From the NCBI RefSeq assembly GCF_008905045.1, contig NZ_VWMY01000008.1, positions 1 to 64,000 on the forward strand: DNA of 64,000 nt, written 5' to 3'. The DNA comes from Streptomyces albicerus. Its GTDB lineage: Bacteria > Actinomycetota > Actinomycetes > Streptomycetales > Streptomycetaceae. Positions 1-9,484 of the stretch are shown one piece after another. Position 1 is the first letter of the stretch; the number at the start of each line of letters is the position of its first letter. Position numbers and translations under genes: made by a program. The notes under the pieces are model-generated. The model was not told where the DNA came from. It did no database searches and was given only the letters and a program-made list of their open reading frames with translations.

Positions 1-95
1 CGCAGTTCCCCGCGCCCCTGAAAGACGGGGCTGCGCCCCTGTCTTTCGTCTCTAGGGGCGCAGCCCCTGCCTTTTGAGGGGCGCGGGGAACTGCG
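1..95. repeat. Large inverted repeat, Streptomyces-type intergenic palindrome
   Basis: Bases 1-19 are the exact reverse complement of 77-95 (arm ends CGCAGTTCCCC and GGGGAACTGCG). A nested hairpin sits inside: GAAAGAC at 20-26 pairs with GTCTTTC at 41-47, with GGGGC/GCCCC within it. The outer arm recurs at 32136-32155 and in diverged form at 22447-22515. The element lies just past the clpB stop and could end clpB transcription. Its recurrence also suggests a dispersed intergenic repeat family. Confidence 0.7.
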
Positions 96-113
96 CGATC
101 AGCCCCCACCGGG

Positions 114-181
114 CCCGCAGACGAACCCAGGCCTCCCCGCAGCTCCTTGCCGGAGGCACCCGCAGACGAACTCCGGCCTTC

Positions 182-203
<22 letters not shown>
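114..203. repeat. 45-bp imperfect tandem duplication at the clpB 3' end
   Basis: Two 45-bp units, 114-158 and 159-203, both begin CCCGCAGACGAA and end CTCCTTGCCGGAGGC and differ at only a few positions. The right unit contains the last codons and stop of clpB, so the left unit is an untranslated copy of the clpB terminus next to the intergenic palindrome. This looks like slippage or repeat-mediated duplication. Confidence 0.7.
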
Positions 204-2788
<2,585 letters not shown>

Positions 2789-2850
2789 GTGTCCGTTCTC
2801 CTCCTCCTGATGCTGCCACCACGTTGGCTGACCCAACCAACGTACACAAA

Positions 2851-2871
2851 GTTGAGTCTATTCCACTCAAG
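2851..2871. promoter_or_regulatory. HAIR operator (HspR-binding inverted repeat) of clpB
   Basis: GTTGAGT - 7 nt - ACTCAAG matches the HAIR consensus CTTGAGT-N7-ACTCAAG except for the first base. It sits between clpB and the divergent PPOX gene and is followed toward clpB by a second short inverted repeat (CGTTGG 2822-2827 / CCAACG 2837-2842). The HspR gene itself is at 27679. Control of clpB by HspR is established in Streptomyces; binding here is inferred from the motif. Confidence 0.9.
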
Positions 2872-2930
2872 TAGCTTGGCGGGAGGGGTACGGGCCAAGC
2901 CGTGGCGCGGTAGGAGCTACATTCCCGACC

Positions 2931-3344
2931 ATGCCCGCGTACCCCGTGAACCCGCGCGATCCCGACGACCCGTACCTCAGCTTCTGGCGGGAACGCCATC
3001 TGTGCACCCTGACGACCCTCCGCCCCGACGGCACTCCGCACGTGGTGCCGGTCGGGGTTACATACGATCCGCAGGCCGGTCTCGCTCGGGTGATCGCCAA
3101 CAAGTCCAGCGCGAAGGTACGGAACGTGCTGGCCGCGGGGCCCGACGGGGTCCTGGCCGCGGTCTGTCAGGTGGACGGGCGGCGGTGGGCGACGCTGGAG
3201 GGGCGGGCGACGGTGTCCGTGGACCCCGCGCGGATCGCCGAGGCGGAACGCCGGTACGCCGAGCGCTACGGCCGGACTCCGTCTCCCAACCCGTCCCGGG
3301 TGGTCATCGAGATCGGGCTGACGTCGGCGATGGGGCGCGGCTGA
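2931..3344 (+). CDS. PPOX-class flavin/F420-dependent oxidoreductase family protein
   Basis: A 137-aa protein with the split-barrel flavin-binding fold of the pyridoxamine-phosphate-oxidase-like superfamily. Typical strands are visible: LCTLTTLRPDGTPHVVPVGV at the N-terminus, then the NKSSAKVRN phosphate/cofactor segment and WATLEGRATV. Members of this Rv1155-like group in actinobacteria usually bind F420 or FMN; the substrate cannot be told from sequence. It is transcribed divergently from clpB, so the shared intergenic region carries both promoters. A second family member is at 49206. The ATG start fits the family length. Confidence 0.85.
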   Translation: MPAYPVNPRDPDDPYLSFWRERHLCTLTTLRPDGTPHVVPVGVTYDPQAGLARVIANKSSAKVRNVLAAGPDGVLAAVCQVDGRRWATLEGRATVSVDPARIAEAERRYAERYGRTPSPNPSRVVIEIGLTSAMGRG

Positions 3345-3405
3345 TGCCAGGCTGATTTCAGCCCTTGTCAAGACCGGTGGATGTCCGGAGATTTCCCCAG
3401 AAACT

Positions 3406-3446
3406 GCAGCGGCGTCACCGTGTTCAGGTCACGGTGACGCCGCTGC
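3406..3446. terminator. Bidirectional Rho-independent-type hairpin
   Basis: A perfect 17-bp stem (3406-3422 with 3430-3446, core GGCGTCACCGTG / CACGGTGACGCC) and a 7-nt loop lie between the convergent PPOX gene and the 3490 gene. There is no clear U-tract, as is usual in Streptomyces. Confidence 0.8.
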
Positions 3447-3489
3447 GGGGGGAAGCGCCTGAGCGATTTACAACGACGGGGGAATCGCG

Positions 3490-3825
3490 TCAGGCACTGC
3501 GGGGGGTGGCTGAGATGGTTCGTACGTCCGGGGCTTCCGGCTCGACCAGCCGGTGGTCGCGCTGGTCGAGGTTCACAAAGATCATTCCGTACCGAATGGC
3601 ACACCGCACGGGTTGCGGCGCGCCCCGGGGCCGCCGCAGACACCGGTACGCCCGCACGTCCTCGTCCTCGTCCCGGGTCACCACGACGGGCTCCCCGAAC
3701 ACGGTCACCATCAACGAGTCACCGCTGTGGGGGATGGCGGTGGCCAGATCGATGAAGTGCCAGCCCGAGCGGTAGGCTGTGGCCATTTCTCTGCGGAAGG
3801 AACGGTCGTCGGGTGGAGTCGTCAT
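3490..3825 (-). CDS. Small protein resembling a Rieske N-terminal domain without Fe-S ligands
   Basis: A 111-aa soluble protein of unproven function. Residues 45-105 (GEPVVVTRDEDEDVRAYRCL ... RYGMIFVNLD) follow the pattern of the Rieske domain of ring-hydroxylating oxygenases, where a 'GEPVVVFRDEDGEVRAF' strand pair leads to C-x-H and C-x2-H cluster ligands and a 'YG-x-I-F-V-N-LD' strand. The ligand pairs are absent: the places are occupied by RCLRRPRG and PVRCAIRYG. It starts inside the stop of the upstream repeat-peptide gene (ATGA, 4-nt overlap at 3822-3825), so the two are translationally coupled. It could be a binding or partner protein rather than an enzyme. The Rieske resemblance is my reading and needs a profile search. 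Confidence 0.75.
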   Translation of the reverse strand: MTTPPDDRSFRREMATAYRSGWHFIDLATAIPHSGDSLMVTVFGEPVVVTRDEDEDVRAYRCLRRPRGAPQPVRCAIRYGMIFVNLDQRDHRLVEPEAPDVRTISATPRSA

Positions 3826-4103
3826 GCTTCTGCGTCCGCGGGAATACTCGTCCAGCCACTGTCCGGCGGGGCTTCCGCCGACACCACCTTGGTCCAGCCG
3901 CTGTCCGCCGGAGTCGCGTCCGTGCCGGTCCAGCCGCTGTCCAGCTGGGGTGCCGTCCAGCCACTGTCCGGTGGGGCCGACATCTGGGCATCCAGGGCGT
4001 CAAGGTCCGAGCCCCCCAGGGCGCCGAAGGCCACAGCGACAGAGAAGACTGCGGCAAGCACTGAACCAAGCAATCTCGCTCGCATAGTCGGCTTCGTCCT
4101 CAC
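3822..4103 (-). CDS. Secreted or membrane-anchored peptide with four DSGWT repeats
   Basis: A 93-aa product. Residues 1-30 form a basic N-terminus plus a hydrophobic helix (RARLLGSVLAAVFSVAVAFG), a signal peptide or single anchor. The rest is short and low in complexity, with the pentapeptide DSGWT four times, three of them preceded by PP or PA, at 11-14 residue spacing. No cysteines are present after the signal. Four identical Trp-containing cores in a small exported protein suggest a multi-core precursor, a ligand-presenting surface peptide or a substrate for modification. It is coupled by ATGA to the Rieske-like gene and is divergent from a LuxR-type regulator 113 bp away, which may control it. 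I do not recognise a characterised family. Confidence 0.8.
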   Translation of the reverse strand: MRTKPTMRARLLGSVLAAVFSVAVAFGALGGSDLDALDAQMSAPPDSGWTAPQLDSGWTGTDATPADSGWTKVVSAEAPPDSGWTSIPADAEA

Positions 4104-4216
4104 TTGATGGAATCTTCTCCCCCGTCGTCACAAGACGATGGCTCATTCAGGCACGTCAATGCCACAGGAGCGATGCATCATGTTCCTGCACGTTCAGGAC
4201 CCTGGGGGGTGGAGAT
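4104..4216. promoter_or_regulatory. Divergent promoter region between repeat peptide and first LuxR regulator
   Basis: These 113 bp separate two genes reading outward. GGGGGGTGGAG at 4205-4214 is the likely ribosome site of the TTG-started regulator. The same G-rich leader precedes the 6150 regulator and the 7860 stump. No confident -35/-10 pair was assigned. Confidence 0.45.
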
Positions 4217-5200
4217 TTGCCCACAAACAACTCACAACCGACACATCCCCATGCTGTCACCACGCTGTGTGACGAAGGAGCCCGCCTCTACGCCAGCGCA
4301 TTGCACTCTGGACGCATCACTCGGGTCGAGGTGGAAGAAGCTCCCTGTCTCCTGGACTTCGCGCTGCTTCATCCCGATCCCGACGACGAGAAGTGGCTGC
4401 GCCCCGTCCCCCCTTCCGTCGCGCTCGCACAACGCCTGCACCCCCTGGAACGCGAGATCCAGGAGCGGCGGCGTCAGGCGATCGAGCTGACCGACTCCTT
4501 CGATCCGTTCATCGCGATCAGCACGCAGAGCCAGGCAAGCATCCACGCGATCACTGTTTTGGAAGGATTCGACCGGATCAACGCCGCGCTCAATTCGGCC
4601 ACCGCCGAGTGCAACACGGAGATGCTGACGATCCAGCCCGGCGGCGGTCGCCCCGCGGACGCTCTCATGCAGGCGCTGGAGCGCGACAGACCTCTCACCG
4701 ACCGTGGAGTCAGTATCCGCACGCTGTACCAGCACACAGCCAGACACAGCCAGGGAACACTCGCCTATGTGGAGCGAATATCCGGCGGCAAGATCCAGGT
4801 CCGCACACTGGAAGAACTCATCGAGCGTCTGATCATCTTTGACCGTACCGTCGCCTTCATCCCCGCCAGCGACGACCGGCGAGTGGCCCTGGAACTCCGT
4901 CACCCCGGACTCGTCATGTACCTCAGCAGGGTCTTCGAGCAGCTCTGGCAGCGCGCGGTCCCACTGACCGAGGATGTCCCGAACGACGTCGACCCCAACG
5001 GCATCACCGGCGTCCAGCGCTCCATCGCCAAGCTTCTCATCGAGGGCCACGTCGACGAGGCCATAGCCCGCCGGCTGGGGATGAACGTCCGCACTTGCCG
5101 GGCTCACATAGCCAAGCTGGCCACGGCCCTGGGCAGCGGCAGTCGGGCCCAACTCGGATTTCTCATAGCGCAGTCGGGAATCTTGGAGCAGGATCACTGA
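4217..5200 (+). CDS. LuxR-family regulator with PLD-like sensor domain (paralogue 1)
   Basis: A 327-aa cytoplasmic transcription factor. Residues 1-70 hold the family's N-terminal segment (LCDEGARLY ... CLLDFALLHPDPDD). Residues 120-240 form a TrmB/phospholipase-D-like domain (EMLTIQPGG, RTLYQHTARHSQG, IFDRTVAFIPAS, LELRHPGLV). Residues 270-320 are a GerE/LuxR helix-turn-helix (AKLLIEGHVDEAIARRLGMNVRTCRAHIAKL). TTG is chosen as start because it aligns the N-terminus exactly with the next paralogue (21 residues before the conserved Gly) and follows a G-rich leader. No receiver domain is present, so it probably senses a ligand. It runs directly into paralogue 2 and is divergent from the repeat-peptide gene. 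Confidence 0.87.
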   Translation: MPTNNSQPTHPHAVTTLCDEGARLYASALHSGRITRVEVEEAPCLLDFALLHPDPDDEKWLRPVPPSVALAQRLHPLEREIQERRRQAIELTDSFDPFIAISTQSQASIHAITVLEGFDRINAALNSATAECNTEMLTIQPGGGRPADALMQALERDRPLTDRGVSIRTLYQHTARHSQGTLAYVERISGGKIQVRTLEELIERLIIFDRTVAFIPASDDRRVALELRHPGLVMYLSRVFEQLWQRAVPLTEDVPNDVDPNGITGVQRSIAKLLIEGHVDEAIARRLGMNVRTCRAHIAKLATALGSGSRAQLGFLIAQSGILEQDH

Positions 5201-6196
5201 ATGTCCGCCGACAAGGGTCTCGAGCACCATACGCACGAGGTCGAGGAACTGTGCGAGACGGGGGCGCTGCTGTACGCCTGCGCACTGCGCGAAGGACGTG
5301 TACGGCAGCAGGACGCAGAGGAGTCACCCTGCCTGCTCGACTTCGGCCTCCTCCACCCCGACCCCGAGGACTCCCGATGGCTGAGGCCCACCGCACCCGC
5401 CGTCGCCCTTCCGAGGCTGCTCCGCACCTTTGACGAGGAAGTCGCGCGGCAACACCGCCGGGCGGCGAAGCTGACCGAGACGTTCGAGCCGCTCATGGAC
5501 CTGAAGGCCCAAGGCGCCCAGTCCTCCGGCTCTGCCCTGGTCACCGCACTTCAGGGATTCCCTCGAATCAACGCCGCCATCAACCAGGCAGTGGCCGAGT
5601 CGTCGCAGGAAATGCTGACAATCCAACCCGGCGGAAACCGATCCCCTGAAATCCTGGCCACCGCCCTGCCGCGGGAGCAAGCCCTGCTCTCCCGAGGAGC
5701 CCGGATGCGCACGCTCTACCAGCACACCTCCCGCTACTCGTCCGCGGTCATGGCCCATTACGAGCAGCTTGACGGCGATGTCGAGGTCCGCACGCTCGAC
5801 GAGGTTACCGACCGGCTGATCATCATCGACCGGGCCGTGGCCTTCATCCCCGCGAGCCCGGACCGCACGATCGCCCTGCAGATCCGGCACCCGGCCCTCG
5901 TCGCTCACTTCGCCACCACCTTCGACCGCCTCTGGCGCCTCGCCACCCCCATGTATCCCCAGGCCACCCAACAGTCCTCGGTGAACGGCATCACCCCCCG
6001 CCAACGAGCCATCGCCGCCCTCCTCATCGAAGGTCACACCGACACCGTCATCGCGCAACGCCTCGGCCTGAACGTCCGCACCGCCCGCGTCCACATAGCC
6101 AAGCTCGCCGCCACCCTCGGCAGCGAAAGCCGCGCCCAACTCGGCTACCTCATCGGTCAGTCGGGGATTCTGGAGCAGTCGGACCAGGAGCGGTGA
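5201..6196 (+). CDS. LuxR-family regulator with PLD-like sensor domain (paralogue 2)
   Basis: A 331-aa paralogue of the preceding gene with the same three parts: N-terminal CETGALLYACAL/CLLDFGLLHPDPED, a central PLD-like domain (EMLTIQPGGN, RTLYQHTSRYSS, IIDRAVAFIPASPDRTIALQIRHP), and a C-terminal HTH (AALLIEGHTDTVIAQRLGLNVRTARVHIAKL). Its ATG immediately follows the TGA of paralogue 1 with no gap, so the two are co-translated. Such pairs may act as heteromers or arise from recent tandem duplication. The 3' end overlaps the convergent paralogue 3 by 47 bp. Confidence 0.88.
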   Translation: MSADKGLEHHTHEVEELCETGALLYACALREGRVRQQDAEESPCLLDFGLLHPDPEDSRWLRPTAPAVALPRLLRTFDEEVARQHRRAAKLTETFEPLMDLKAQGAQSSGSALVTALQGFPRINAAINQAVAESSQEMLTIQPGGNRSPEILATALPREQALLSRGARMRTLYQHTSRYSSAVMAHYEQLDGDVEVRTLDEVTDRLIIIDRAVAFIPASPDRTIALQIRHPALVAHFATTFDRLWRLATPMYPQATQQSSVNGITPRQRAIAALLIEGHTDTVIAQRLGLNVRTARVHIAKLAATLGSESRAQLGYLIGQSGILEQSDQER

Positions 6197-7193
6197 GGGG
6201 CTGGAGCTCCGGGGAGCGGGGCGGGCCGTCGAGGCCGGCCTGGGCGATGCGGACGCCGAGTTGCGTACGGCTGGCGGCGCCGAGCGTCTCCGAGAGGCGG
6301 GCGATGTGCGCCCGGCAGGTGCGGACGCTGATGCCCAGCCGCTCCGCGACCACCGCGTCCTGGTGGCCCTCCGCCAGGAGCGCCGCGATGGAGCGTTCGC
6401 GGTGGGTGATGCCCTCGATGCCCGTGTCAGGGAGCGGCGCGGTGAGGGGGATCGCGAGGCGCCAGAGCCGTTCGAAGACGGTGACCAGGTAGTCCACCAA
6501 CGCCGGGTGGCGCAGTTCCAGGGCGATCGTGCGGTCCGGGCTCGCCGGGAGGAAGGCGACCGTGCGGTCGAAGACGATGAGCCGCTCGGGGACCTCGTCG
6601 AGGGTGCGGGCCTCGGCCGCGTCTCCCATCAGCTCCATGTAGTTGATCAGGCCCTGTCCGTGCCGGGCAACGTGCGTGTACAGGTCGCGCATGCGCACGC
6701 CACGGCGGCGGAGCGCGAGCGCTCGGTGCAGGCCTTCGGAGAGTTCGTCCTCGCGGCGGATGCCGCCCGGCTGGACGGCCAGCACCTCGGACGTGCACGC
6801 CTCGGTCGCCTCGTCCATGGCGGCACGAATCCGGGGCAGTCCGTCGAGCACCCGGATCGCCACGCCCTCGGCGGGTGAGCGCGCGTTGCCACCGAGCGTC
6901 GCGTACCACTCGAACGCGGAGACGGCCGCGCCCATGCGCGACTGTGTCGCGACGACATGTGCGTGCATCTCCCGCAACAGCCGCGTCATGACCTCCTGCG
7001 GCGAGGTCGGGACCAGATACCGCATGTCGTCGGGGTCGGGATGCAGCAGTGCCAACTCGACCAGGCAGGGCACGGAATCCGCGTCCTCGCGGGGCACCCG
7101 GCCACGTCGTACCGCCCGGGAGTACACCCGGTCCCCGGCGTCGCACAGGCGGTCAGCACCGTGCGGATGCGCTTCCGTCCTGTGCCCGGCCAT
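6150..7193 (-). CDS. LuxR-family regulator with PLD-like sensor domain (paralogue 3)
   Basis: A 347-aa third member on the opposite strand. Conserved parts are LCDAGDRVYSRAV, CLVELALLHPDPDD, EVLAVQPGGIRRED, RDLYTHVARHGQG, IVFDRTVAFLPASPDRTIALELRHP and the HTH LLAEGHQDAVVAERLGISVRTCRAHIARL. A 28-residue Pro/Ser-rich tail follows the HTH and is absent from the other two. The frame is open to 7424, but the ATG at 7193 fits the paralogues and the pseudogene copy (MTGH) and follows GGTTGGGGAG. It is nearest in sequence to the stump at 7860-8072, which duplicates its 5' end together with upstream DNA. Confidence 0.87.
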   Translation of the reverse strand: MAGHRTEAHPHGADRLCDAGDRVYSRAVRRGRVPREDADSVPCLVELALLHPDPDDMRYLVPTSPQEVMTRLLREMHAHVVATQSRMGAAVSAFEWYATLGGNARSPAEGVAIRVLDGLPRIRAAMDEATEACTSEVLAVQPGGIRREDELSEGLHRALALRRRGVRMRDLYTHVARHGQGLINYMELMGDAAEARTLDEVPERLIVFDRTVAFLPASPDRTIALELRHPALVDYLVTVFERLWRLAIPLTAPLPDTGIEGITHRERSIAALLAEGHQDAVVAERLGISVRTCRAHIARLSETLGAASRTQLGVRIAQAGLDGPPRSPELQPLTAPGPTAPESPTDR

Positions 7194-7859
7194 CTCCCCA
7201 ACCCCCGGTTCCAGCCTCTTCGGAGCGCAACTATGCGCGGCTGTCCCCGCCTCCGCAACACGGCTGCGCCTCATCCACATCCTCTTTCGATATATTTGGT
7301 CCCTTTTTATCCACACCTCCGTATGACTCATTGCAACAAGCTGACGGTGAGGAGGCACACACACCCAACGCATGGTGGAACCGCTTCCCACGACCAGCAA
7401 GGGCCCCTGGGCCGCCTTGGCCAAATACCCATCCGATTAGGGCACCCCGTGGACTGGCGACGTATAGGCCATCGTCGGCATTCCAATTGATCTCGCGCTT
7501 TCGCGTGGACTGCTGCCCGCCAGGTGATCACGTGAGTAAAATGTGCATCTGACCTGCGAGATTGATGATTGTCTAGCCTCGCTGTTTCGGTTGGGGTGAT
7601 GAGGCGTCGCTGATCGTCAGTTGTCGGATGGGCGAAGTGTTTTCACTGCCCAGGCATGACGGAGTCCCGGCGCGGTGGCCGGGTTCGCCAAGGTCCTTCG
7701 GGTCGTGGGCGGGCAGGGTTTGCCGGTCAGCTGGCGGGACGGGCAGTGCGGCGAGGCGGTGGAAAGCCGTGGCGAGTTCGTGTCTCCGGGGCCAGGTCGC
7801 TGATATCCACAAGCGCAGACGGCGGCCGCCGTGGGTGAGGCGTGCGGCGACGTTCAGCA
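7194..7859. other. Gene-poor regulator upstream region with duplicated block
   Basis: I find no convincing gene here. Bases 7194-7390 are AT-richer than the surroundings (GATATATTTGG, TTTTTATCC) and contain TTGCAACAAGCTGACGG followed by GCATGGTGGAACCGCTTCCC. Similar blocks occur at 8160-8265 and 8375-8400, upstream of the stump and of the response regulator. They are best read as shared promoter/operator DNA of the regulator family. The stretch 7560-7859 shows no clear homology apart from the shifted continuation of the stump (QEVMTRLL). Confidence 0.4.
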
Positions 7860-8072
7860 GCCGGGTCATGACCTCCTGCGTGAGGTCGGCACCAGCCAGC
7901 CCACGTCGTCGGGGTTGGGGTGCAGCAGCGCCAATTCGACCAGGCAGGGCACGGCTTCGGCGTCCGACCGCGGCACGCGCCCGCGCCGTACCGCGCGGGA
8001 ATACACCCGATCCCCGGCCTCGCACAGCCGGTCAGCTCCGTGCGGATGCATGTCCGTCCCGTGCCCGGTCAT
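7860..8072 (-). pseudogene. Truncated, frameshifted copy of LuxR/PLD-like regulator
   Basis: The first about 64 codons are nearly identical in type to paralogue 3 (HPHGADRLCEAGDRVYSRAVRRG, CLVELALLHPNPDD, VPTS). The matching QEVMTRLL then continues in another reading frame, and the homology stops. The sensor and HTH domains are missing, so no functional regulator can be made. The ATG is at 8072 with the family's G-rich leader. It is a remnant of a fourth copy. Confidence 0.75.
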
Positions 8073-8671
8073 CCCCCACCCCTGGCTCCAGCGTTCGCTG
8101 CGCAACTACGCGCGGCCTGGACCTTCTCCGCAACACGACTCCGCAACTTAAAGACCCCAATTCTCCATATATATAGGAATATCTCTCCCCTACTGGCTCC
8201 CTTGCCACAAGATGAAAGTGGTGCACCTCAGATGTGCGGTGCATGGTGGACACACTTCCCAGGGCGCCATGCCCCCTCGGCGGCCCCGGCCAGCCTCCTC
8301 TTCTGGCCAGTGCCGCTTCCGCAACGGATACGCCCCTATACATCCCTCAATGTCACCCCTCCTCGTCTGCTCCCTGCAACAAGCTGAAGGTGGCGGTGAC
8401 ATGGACATCTCCCGCAGGATGAGTAAAGGCGAGAAGGTGACCAATCCCGCCTACGGATTCGGCGACGGCAGGGGCATCGCCGAAGTACTGCCCACGAGCG
8501 CGTCGTGCGGTTGTCGCTCGGCGAAAGCGCTGACGAAGATGCATGAGTTCTCCCGCGGGCTGTTTCCCGCGGCATGCGTGGCATTCCTCGGATGCCGGCC
8601 GGATGTCCCCCTCGCCCCCGTCCGGGCGGTCTCCTTTGGTTTGCCATGCAGACGGGGGAGGGACAGAGATC
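8073..8671. promoter_or_regulatory. Upstream region with AT-rich tract and repeated TGCAACAAGCTGAAGG element
   Basis: No gene is supported. The stretch contains CCATATATATAGG near 8166-8180, GGTGCATGGTGGACACACTTCCC near 8238-8262 (paralleling 7365-7390) and TGCAACAAGCTGAAGGTGG near 8375-8395 (paralleling 7331). The response regulator's ribosome site GGGGGAGGG is at 8654-8662. Confidence 0.4.
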
Positions 8672-9484
8672 GTGATACGCGTGGGGATACTCGGGCGTCA
8701 TGCCTTGGAACGCGCCGGGGTTCGGCGTGTCCTGGAGAAGGACGGAAGGGCCCGGGTCGTCGGCGAAGGGGCGCAAGGACAAGCTTCGGACGTCGTGCGG
8801 ACAGCCCGCCCGGACGTCCTCATCATCAATGACCACGGCAACGACGAGGCGCTGAGCACACTCAGGTCCTTGCGAGTCGGCTCATCGGGCACTCCGGCCC
8901 CCGTGGCAGTCGTGCTGACCAGTCAGCTGTCCGAGAAGACTCTCCGTATGCTGCTGCGTCACGGAGCCGGCGGAATCCTGCTCAGAGACGACTCCGTGGA
9001 GCATCTGCCTTGGGCCGTTCGGGCCGCCGCTGCGGGCAGCATCGCGCTCGCCCCCGCCGCAGCCCACCTCCTGGTCGACCAGTACGTGCGGCCAGGCCGA
9101 CTGTCCGAAGAGGCTGCCGCCGCTCGGGACAGAACGGCAGCACTCAGTCCACGGGAAAGCGAGATTCTGCGGCTGCTCGCAGAGGGAACCTCGAATCCCG
9201 ACATGGCCGAAGCTATGGGCATCAGCAGCCACACCGTCAAGGACCACATCCGTGCGGTTTACACCAAACTCCGCGTCGACAACCGGGTCCAGGCTGCGCG
9301 GATCGCCTGGCAAGCACAGGCGGCGCAGGCAGCGGAACGCGGTCAGGCTCAGGAGCACACGCGGAGCGAGAACTCCGTGCAGAGACAGGGGAAGGCGCAC
9401 CGACCGACATGGGAACACTCGGTGGGGCCCATGCCCGGAACTCACTCAACGAGCCCGGTTTCCCCGGCCTCCCCCTCGCGCTGA
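8672..9484 (+). CDS. Orphan NarL/LuxR-type response regulator with atypical receiver
   Basis: A 270-aa DNA-binding regulator. Residues 1-115 have the receiver fold, but the acidic pair after strand 1 is replaced by LGRHALERAG, the phosphoacceptor strand reads LIINDHGNDEAL, and the conserved Lys is Arg (ILLRDDS). Phosphorylation is therefore doubtful. Residues 150-215 are a LuxR HTH (LSPRESEILRLLAEGTSNPDMAEAMGISSHTVKDHIRAVYTKL). A charged tail of about 50 residues follows. GTG 8672 is chosen because GGGGGAGGG lies 9 nt upstream and it starts at the receiver. No kinase is adjacent. The convergent ABC transporter operon is the nearest candidate target. Confidence 0.87.
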   Translation: MIRVGILGRHALERAGVRRVLEKDGRARVVGEGAQGQASDVVRTARPDVLIINDHGNDEALSTLRSLRVGSSGTPAPVAVVLTSQLSEKTLRMLLRHGAGGILLRDDSVEHLPWAVRAAAAGSIALAPAAAHLLVDQYVRPGRLSEEAAAARDRTAALSPRESEILRLLAEGTSNPDMAEAMGISSHTVKDHIRAVYTKLRVDNRVQAARIAWQAQAAQAAERGQAQEHTRSENSVQRQGKAHRPTWEHSVGPMPGTHSTSPVSPASPSR

